Shown: positions 58,746-64,000 of the stretch, piece by piece
How positions within the stretch are numbered: position 1 is the stretch's first letter
Layout of the letters: every line of letters begins with the position of its first letter
Source: Sphaerospermopsis aphanizomenoides BCCUSP55
GTDB taxonomy: Bacteria; Cyanobacteriota; Cyanobacteriia; Cyanobacteriales; Nostocaceae
DNA length: 64,000 bases
Assembly: GCF_001586785.1 (NCBI RefSeq)
Contig: NZ_LUFH02000015.1
Coordinates: 1-64,000 of the forward strand
Direction of reading: 5' to 3'
Program-made: the position numbers and the translations under genes
The notes under the pieces: model-generated
Seen by the model: only the letters and a program-made list of their open reading frames with translations
Told to the model about the DNA's origin: nothing
Database searches by the model: none

Positions 58746-59096
58746 TTATGGGACATCAATCAGAATGTTGCCATCTTCCACACGCACGGGAAATACTGGC
58801 AGGTTTTTTGCTGACGATACCATTGATAGTAATTTACCAACTCCAGGTGGCCAAGGACACCAGGTTTTAGCTTCACCACTATTTAAGTCAAAAGCACTAC
58901 GGTGAAAAGAACAAACAATTGCTCCATTTTCAATTTTCCCAGATTTCAGCGGTAACTTTAAGTGAGGGCAGTTATTTTCCACAGCATAAAGCTGATTTTC
59001 GTGATTTAACACCAGAATATTTCTGTCACCTACTTTCACCACTTGTCGCGCACCAGGGGATAGGGTGTTAGCTTCCAGAACTTTTGTCCAGGCCAT
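58746..59096 (-). CDS. Rieske [2Fe-2S] domain protein
   Basis: The 116-residue single-domain Rieske protein has both ligand boxes: C-P-H near residue 43 (N-N-C-P-H-L-K-L-P) and C-S-F-H near 62 (I-V-C-S-F-H-R-S-A-F-D-L). These provide two Cys and two His for the cluster. W-C-P-W-P-P-G follows. There is no signal or membrane segment, so it is a soluble ferredoxin-like carrier, of the type found with or related to oxygenase ferredoxins and NirD. No oxygenase gene is adjacent, so its partner is unknown. Confidence 0.93.
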   Translation of the reverse strand: MAWTKVLEANTLSPGARQVVKVGDRNILVLNHENQLYAVENNCPHLKLPLKSGKIENGAIVCSFHRSAFDLNSGEAKTWCPWPPGVGKLLSMVSSAKNLPVFPVRVEDGNILIDVP

Positions 59097-59370
59097 AGAG
59101 TTCTCCTTTCTTTACAGACCTGTTCTCAGTTTCCCGCAATTTTGTCCTGTGCGATCGCCATACTACTGATAGTCGGCTAATGTACCTGCAAGTGTTAACT
59201 TAAGTTGCTAGTTACAAAAATGTCAGAGTTTAGGGTGTAGGGATGTAAGGTATGGGAGTAACGGAAGAATAACCTTCTGACTCCTGATAGCGCAATGTAG
59301 TGTCAGCCATACTCCTGAACTCTTAACTCAGCACTCGGTACTCAACACTGTTTCCTAAAAGCTGAAAAGT

Positions 59371-60762
59371 ATGTTGTCAAATTTAATGTATCAAGCACAA
59401 CCACCTTTGGAATTTATCCCTCCAGCGTTTAACCCTTTACTATTAAGATTTGTATATCTTTTTTTACCAAGCTGGATACGCTGGAAAACTCCTATCAGTC
59501 ACATTGAAGCAGAGAATGTGGAAGTTTTGGCGGATATGTATCGTCAGTTTCAGGAGGGTAAGATTCGCTTTATGTTAGCGTTTCGACATCCTCAAACTGA
59601 AGATCCGCTGTGTTTAGGTTACTTATTTTCCCAACTTGTGCCAAAGGTAGCCAAACAGCAAAAAATAGGCATCAAAGATCCAATTCATGCTCATTTTATT
59701 TATGATCGCGGCATTCCTCTATGGGCTGGTAAACATATCGGTTGGATGGCTGCTCATTTGGGTGGAACTCCTATCCAGCGGGGTAAGGCTGACTGGATAG
59801 GGTTACGTTCAGCACGAGATTTATATATGAATGGAAAATTCCCCATGGCTGCTGCTCCCGAAGGTGCGACTAATGGGTTATCAGAAATTGTCAGTCCCTT
59901 AGAACCGGGTATTGCTCAAATGAGCTTTTGGTGTGCAGAAGATTTACAAAAAGCAGGTAGAAAGGAAGAAGTTGTAATTGTACCTGTGGGACTGAAATAT
60001 AGTTATATTCATGAACCTTGGGCGGCTTTAGCTAATCTGTTAGGTGAATTAGAAGCGGCTAGTGGTTTGTCTGTCAATTCCGGTAGTAATGTTGCTTCCT
60101 TTGAAGTCCTTTATACCCGTTTGTTGAGTTTAGCAGAACATTTATTATCGGTGATGGAGAAATTTTACACTCGATTTTATCATCAAACATTGCCAGAAGA
60201 AAAGATTATCAATGGGGAAATTACAGATAGAAATGAAGCCTTAGCTTATAGGTTACAAGCTGTGATGAATGTGGCTTTATTCATCGCTGAACAATATTTT
60301 GATTTACCATCGAGAGGAAATTGGAATGATAGATGTAGACGAGTAGAACAAGCGGGTTGGAATTATATCTTTAGAGAAGAATTCAAGGATATTAAATTAT
60401 TATCATCAATTGAAAAAAGTTTGGGCGATCGCATTGCCGAAGAAGCATATTTTCGGATGTGGCACATGAGGTTAGTAGAAAATTTTGTGGCTGTTTCTGG
60501 TATTTACATCCGCGAAAAACCATCAGTAGAAAGATTTGCTGAAACTACCTTACTTTTATGGGATATGGTCAATCAAATTAAAGGTAATAATCCTATCAAG
60601 CGTCCCCAATTAGGTAAGCAACAGGTAAAAATTACCGTGGGTCAACCGATATCTGTTTCTGAACGGTATCCAGCGTATAAAGGAAGTCGTGTTGCTGGTA
60701 GACAAGCAGTAGCTGAATTGACGAATGATTTGCAGCAGGTGTTAGAGAATTTAGTCAATTAG
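59371..60762 (+). CDS. PlsC-type glycerolipid acyltransferase family protein
   Basis: The 463-residue protein carries the acyltransferase motif HX4D as H73-P-Q-T-E-D78, then G-G-T-P-I-Q-R-G-K-A-D-W and the P-E-G motif in A-A-A-P-E-G-A-T-N-G (about 164-173). V-P-V-G-L-K-Y-S-Y follows. The remaining 250 residues form a helical C-terminal extension, so it is much longer than simple PlsC (about 250 residues). It probably acylates lysophospholipid or another alcohol at the membrane. The N-terminal F-V-Y-L-F-L-P-S-W-I-R-W could be a membrane-associated helix. The substrate is not deducible. Confidence 0.88.
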   Translation: MLSNLMYQAQPPLEFIPPAFNPLLLRFVYLFLPSWIRWKTPISHIEAENVEVLADMYRQFQEGKIRFMLAFRHPQTEDPLCLGYLFSQLVPKVAKQQKIGIKDPIHAHFIYDRGIPLWAGKHIGWMAAHLGGTPIQRGKADWIGLRSARDLYMNGKFPMAAAPEGATNGLSEIVSPLEPGIAQMSFWCAEDLQKAGRKEEVVIVPVGLKYSYIHEPWAALANLLGELEAASGLSVNSGSNVASFEVLYTRLLSLAEHLLSVMEKFYTRFYHQTLPEEKIINGEITDRNEALAYRLQAVMNVALFIAEQYFDLPSRGNWNDRCRRVEQAGWNYIFREEFKDIKLLSSIEKSLGDRIAEEAYFRMWHMRLVENFVAVSGIYIREKPSVERFAETTLLLWDMVNQIKGNNPIKRPQLGKQQVKITVGQPISVSERYPAYKGSRVAGRQAVAELTNDLQQVLENLVN

Positions 60763-60850
60763 GAGCGCCGGCAGCATTATCTGCCCATTAGAAATGAATA
60801 AAACTGGTTTCCTTCCTCCTACTTTCCCTGCTGTATCTTGACTCTAACAG

Positions 60851-62902
60851 TTAACTCCACTTAGCAGAACAAGCAATACGAAAACCATGATTTAAATCTC
60901 TACTAGCTGCTGGATAATTGACGCGATAAGCAGAACGGCAGTAGACTGGGCGGTAAGACCAAGAACCCCCGCGCAATACACGACGAGGGTGACTATCACT
61001 ACCACTCAATCGCGCACTGCCATTCGTTGGCGCACCTATGTAAGTATTATACCATCCATCTTCGCACCACTCCCAGACTAACCCATGCATATCGTGTAAA
61101 CCGAAAGCATTAGCTGGAAAAAATCCCACATTAGTTGTTTCTTTGCGGTAAATACCTTTTGAACCATTAGCATAAACATATTCACCATTGTAATTTGCTA
61201 AATCAGTGCTAATAGTATTACCAAAATAAAAAGGTGTAGTTGTACCTGCACGACAAGCATATTCCCATTCAGATTCACTGGGTAAACGATACAATTTACC
61301 TGTTTTTCGTGATAATCTGGCGCAAAATTCCTGTGCTTCATGCCATGATATCTGTTCTACAGGTCGGTTAGCACCTTTGAAATGTGATGGGTCTGGATAC
61401 AAATCAATTTTAATTTTTGGTAAATTAGAAACTGCTTGCCATTGTGCTTGGGTGATGGGATATTTTCCTAGTAAAAAAGGTTGAATAGTAACTTGATGTT
61501 GAGGACTTCCCTTATCTGCACTTTCTATTTCATTTTCTGTTGAACCCATTAAAAACGTACCACTAGGAATGGCAACTAATTCTAAAACTATGCCATTTTC
61601 TAAATCTTCTATAAACAACTCTACTGTTTTTTTACTGCGCTGAATTACCCAAGTTGTTCCCAAGCCCAAAAATCCAGGTTTAGAAATTAATTGTGCTGTT
61701 TCAAATTCAAAAGGTTGAGTTTGAATAATAGATAAAGATTGTGGTTGAGAAACTACTTTATTTGCTGTTTTGGGTGGTTGTTGAGATCGGGATTTGTGTA
61801 TTGTCCTGTTAACAGAGTTTTGGGAGGATTTTGTAGAAATTGATGGCTGAGTTTGATGTAGGTTTTGTGATGTTTGTAACTGAGAATTATACTCTCGATA
61901 GGTTTGTAAAACTGCTTGCCTAATTTCCTGTGCTTCTTGTTCCGATAAACCTAAATCCAGTCTTTTCGTCTCCAACCTTTTTAACATCACAGGAGAAAAT
62001 TGTCCGTTACCTTGTTTAGCTAGAGTCGCTGCTTCTTGATAATATAGATTTCTAGCTGGAGGGACTATAGCTTGAGGTGATAGAATTGCCGTAGGCAGAG
62101 AAGGATTGAGTTTTCTCAAATCTTCTAAAGCTGCTTGAGCATTTTGATAACGGAAGCCATGATGACGACGCACCATTTTTGTTAAAAATGCAGCTAAATT
62201 AGCACTTACCTGTGCTTCCTGTTGCCAGGATAATTCTGCTGTTTGTGGATCTTCTTCAATATTTTGAGGTCGTAACCCTGTTAAAGCTTGAATAGCAGTT
62301 ATTCCCAAGGCGTAAATATCACTAGCAAAAACTGTTTTACCCCTCACTTGTTCTGTTGGCATATAACCAATAGTACCTGCCATAATTGAAGTTTGCAGAC
62401 TACCACTACTATTGAGAATTTGAGAAGCAAGTTCCTTGACTATGCCAAAGTCAATTAAACAAACTTTCCCATCTTGCTGTCTGCGAATCAGATTTTGCGG
62501 TTTGATATCGCGGTGAATAACCTGTTGTTGGTGAACAAAAGCTAAAACTTCTAAAACATCCTGCAATAATTTGATGACATATCCTTCACTGAGTCGTTTA
62601 CCAGGAAGAATTTCTTTGTCTAAACATTGTCCATCAATAAATTCTTGCACAATATAAAATTTTTTGTTTTCCTCAAAGAAGGCCAGTAAGTGAGGAATTT
62701 GGGAATGTGTACCCAATATTTCTAAAATTCTCGCTTCCTTCTCAAAGAAATCTGCACGGACGGTATTGTAGTGTTGAGGTAAAAGTTCTTTCACCACACA
62801 TATAGCTTTACTTGGTTTTTGGGTATCTATAGCTTTATAGGTAATGCCAAAACCGCCATTTCCTAATGCTGCGATAATCTCGTAACGTCCAGCCAGCCGC
62901 AT
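60851..62902 (-). CDS. Ser/Thr protein kinase fused to formylglycine-generating-enzyme-like domain
   Basis: The 683-residue protein starts with a Hanks kinase domain (about 5-275): G-N-G-G-F-G loop, K38 in V-V-K-E-L, catalytic H130-R-D-I-K-P-Q-N and D151-F-G. A linker with S-Q-P-P-K-T-A-N follows. The C-terminal FGE/SUMF1-like domain (about 425-683) has G-T-F-L-M-G-S-T-E-N-E, L-P-S-E-S-E-W-E-Y-A-C-R-A-G and G-L-V-W-E-W-C-E-D-G-W-Y. It ends R-G-G-S-W..C-R-S-A-Y-R..G-F-R-I-A-C. The kinase is complete, so it should be active. The FGE domain is more likely a binding fold than an enzyme. Its C-terminus resembles variable regions of diversity-generating retroelements. Confidence 0.9.
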   Translation of the reverse strand: MRLAGRYEIIAALGNGGFGITYKAIDTQKPSKAICVVKELLPQHYNTVRADFFEKEARILEILGTHSQIPHLLAFFEENKKFYIVQEFIDGQCLDKEILPGKRLSEGYVIKLLQDVLEVLAFVHQQQVIHRDIKPQNLIRRQQDGKVCLIDFGIVKELASQILNSSGSLQTSIMAGTIGYMPTEQVRGKTVFASDIYALGITAIQALTGLRPQNIEEDPQTAELSWQQEAQVSANLAAFLTKMVRRHHGFRYQNAQAALEDLRKLNPSLPTAILSPQAIVPPARNLYYQEAATLAKQGNGQFSPVMLKRLETKRLDLGLSEQEAQEIRQAVLQTYREYNSQLQTSQNLHQTQPSISTKSSQNSVNRTIHKSRSQQPPKTANKVVSQPQSLSIIQTQPFEFETAQLISKPGFLGLGTTWVIQRSKKTVELFIEDLENGIVLELVAIPSGTFLMGSTENEIESADKGSPQHQVTIQPFLLGKYPITQAQWQAVSNLPKIKIDLYPDPSHFKGANRPVEQISWHEAQEFCARLSRKTGKLYRLPSESEWEYACRAGTTTPFYFGNTISTDLANYNGEYVYANGSKGIYRKETTNVGFFPANAFGLHDMHGLVWEWCEDGWYNTYIGAPTNGSARLSGSDSHPRRVLRGGSWSYRPVYCRSAYRVNYPAASRDLNHGFRIACSAKWS

Positions 62903-63268
62903 AGTTAAATAGCTTTAACGAGATTTGTAGAGAAATTATATGCAACGTATCTACAGGAGTTTGATTTTCCCCCACCTTGAGGTCGGGAAAAAATCAAGTA
63001 ACCTAAAGACGGAATTTTCAAGGTGTAGTTAAAGCACCTCGATTGACACTCCACTGAGATTTAATCTCCATGTTGCTTTTACTTTTGTTGTTCTTGTCTC
63101 CGCTTGTCGGGTTTTTAACCATATTCAGGGAGTAAAACAATACTAACATGAAGTTGCACAAGGCGTAAACGCATCCGTTGGCTTACCTTGAGAAATCTAG
63201 TCTTGATGCTATTCAGAGGATGTCAGTGAATGTACTGGTGAATATGGTTTTTCAATTCCAATCAACTA
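62903..63268. other. Gene-free stretch with a hairpin
   Basis: TTGATTTTCCC (about 62960-62970) and GGGAAAAAATCAA (about 62985-62997) form an imperfect stem. CACCTTGA and TTCAAGGTG lie just inside and beyond it. A 43-codon minus-strand frame near 63024-63155 lacks a ribosome-binding site and is not called. Nothing else is supported. Confidence 0.5.
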
Positions 63269-64000
63269 TTAAAACAATTTGGCGGATACATATAAGCGGT
63301 TCAACATGGCTTTAATTTTAGTACCATAATCTAAATCTGCTGACCATCTTCCTGATAGTTGATCAACGGAAGGAGCAATACCCCTAGTCACAAATCTAAA
63401 CCGAGGGTCTACTTCTTGTTGTACCAAGGGTTCTAAACTAGCGTAGGCTTTCAAATGTTGAATATGCGCTCTCACACCAATTCTGGCACTGGGAAAAGAA
63501 GCTGCTTCTGTACCACCACCTATGGCACCTAAACCGGCAAAGTTATTTTGCTGAGGTTTAACATCACTGCCAAATCTTAAGAAGCCAGTTTCTAAACACA
63601 TTTGGCAAAAGGCAATATCATGATTTACTCCCTCAACTGCTGCTTCTTCTCGATAAAGTTTGGGGATGTCAGGAAATTGCAAAAGACCATTTTCATTGTT
63701 ATTTTTCAAAAATATTTGCAGTGCTAATTCTGTGGTGTTACCATTAGAAATAATTTGGTTAACTTGTCCCGGACAAACTGATAAAATTGAGCGCAGGTTA
63801 AGAGTTTTAGTTGCACTATCCCAGCTAATGGAAACATGGAAGTTTTGCAATTCAATAGCTTTGATGTACACTATTCGCCGATAGGTAACACGGATAACAT
63901 TAGGCGATTTAGATAAATCAATCCGCAAGCGATCTACTAAATCAATGGGAATATAAGAGTTACCATTAATTAATATACCTTGTTCTGGATAATTTTGCCC
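63269..64000 (-). CDS. Glucosaminidase (GH73-like) peptidoglycan hydrolase, 5' end outside the window
   Basis: The minus-strand frame stays open to the window edge, so the true start lies beyond 64000; a TTG at 63928 is not the start. The visible 243 residues begin with a beta-rich part (G-I-L-I-N-G-N-S-Y-I-P-I-D-L-V) resembling a copper-amine-oxidase N-terminal-like repeat. The glucosaminidase domain follows: A-F-C-Q-M-C-L-E-T-G-F-L-R-F-G with the candidate catalytic Glu, N-N-F-A-G-L-G-A and R-I-G-V-R-A-H-I-Q-H-L-K-A-Y-A. Such enzymes cut peptidoglycan glycan strands. It is probably secreted, but the signal region is not in view. Confidence 0.85.
   Translation of the reverse strand, partial: GQNYPEQGILINGNSYIPIDLVDRLRIDLSKSPNVIRVTYRRIVYIKAIELQNFHVSISWDSATKTLNLRSILSVCPGQVNQIISNGNTTELALQIFLKNNNENGLLQFPDIPKLYREEAAVEGVNHDIAFCQMCLETGFLRFGSDVKPQQNNFAGLGAIGGGTEAASFPSARIGVRAHIQHLKAYASLEPLVQQEVDPRFRFVTRGIAPSVDQLSGRWSADLDYGTKIKAMLNRLYVSAKLF

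Noticed and set aside
63024-63155. Minus-strand frame of 43 codons beginning M-L-V-L-F-Y-S-L-N-M
   Set aside because: No ribosome-binding site and unremarkable composition. The GGAGTGTCAA it contains suggested an IS605 end, but the expected bulged hairpin is absent.

Overview
The window looks like chromosomal DNA of a filamentous, probably nostocalean, cyanobacterium (Nostoc/Anabaena/Dolichospermum type). The signs are AT-rich DNA with many GCGATCGC (HIP1) octamers, intergenic arrays of 7-bp tandem repeats (CCAAAAT, ACCCTAC, CACCTGT, GGGAATA), MITE-like repeats, and typical cyanobacterial families: cyAbrB, DUF29, Uma2, hybrid kinases, a Hanks kinase fused to an FGE domain, and CobD/CbiB. No rRNA, tRNA or CRISPR array was seen.

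Layout. 1-1.2 kb: a probable group II intron 3' end, a small protein made of 19-residue G-x-R-P-I repeats, an IS200/IS605-type right end with omega-RNA-like sequence, and a MITE. 1.3-5.5 kb: small accessory genes (CsbD, a lipoprotein, DUF29, a ParE/RelE toxin-antitoxin pair, Uma2). 5.6-16.5 kb: mostly core genes (rpe, a subtilase-like protein, RNase D, a two-subunit sodium:solute symporter, an AI-2E-type permease, an LCP cell-wall ligase). 16.7-20.2 kb: an unannotated 50-residue gene, and a cysteine hydrolase that overlaps a PAS hybrid histidine kinase. 20.4-25.6 kb: an NAD locus (pncB, nadD, an NrtR-like regulator, nadE) with a palindromic operator over the pncB promoter. It is interrupted by a MITE and by a four-helix-bundle gene lying between two inverted arrays of six heptamers.

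25.7-36.7 kb: TPR and coiled-coil proteins, YbjQ, orphan antitoxin remnants, a complete Type II restriction-modification system with a controller (C) protein and a C-box, an FAD oxidoreductase, and clpS with a DUF2103 gene. 36.8-50.8 kb: a broken GT39-like membrane gene, moaE, two paralogous hybrid kinases, pyrR, cobD, an Rrf2 regulator, a cyAbrB regulator, a ClC channel with CBS domains, and a zinc-ribbon protein. 50.9-64 kb: an ArnT-like glycosyltransferase, a coiled-coil membrane protein, a serine-recombinase-family protein without the catalytic serine signature, a CAP-domain protein, a rhomboid protease, two small conserved-looking genes, a Rieske protein, a PlsC-type acyltransferase, a Ser/Thr kinase fused to an FGE domain whose C-terminus looks like a diversified region, and a glucosaminidase cut by the window end.

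The most coherent functional units are the NrtR-controlled NAD locus and the C-protein-controlled R-M system. The items most worth a second look are the inverted heptamer arrays around the four-helix-bundle gene, the FGE C-terminus as a possible diversity-generating target, the degenerate recombinase, the G-x-R-P-I repeat protein, the orphan omega-RNA-like end, and the two short genes at 16.8 and 58.4 kb.
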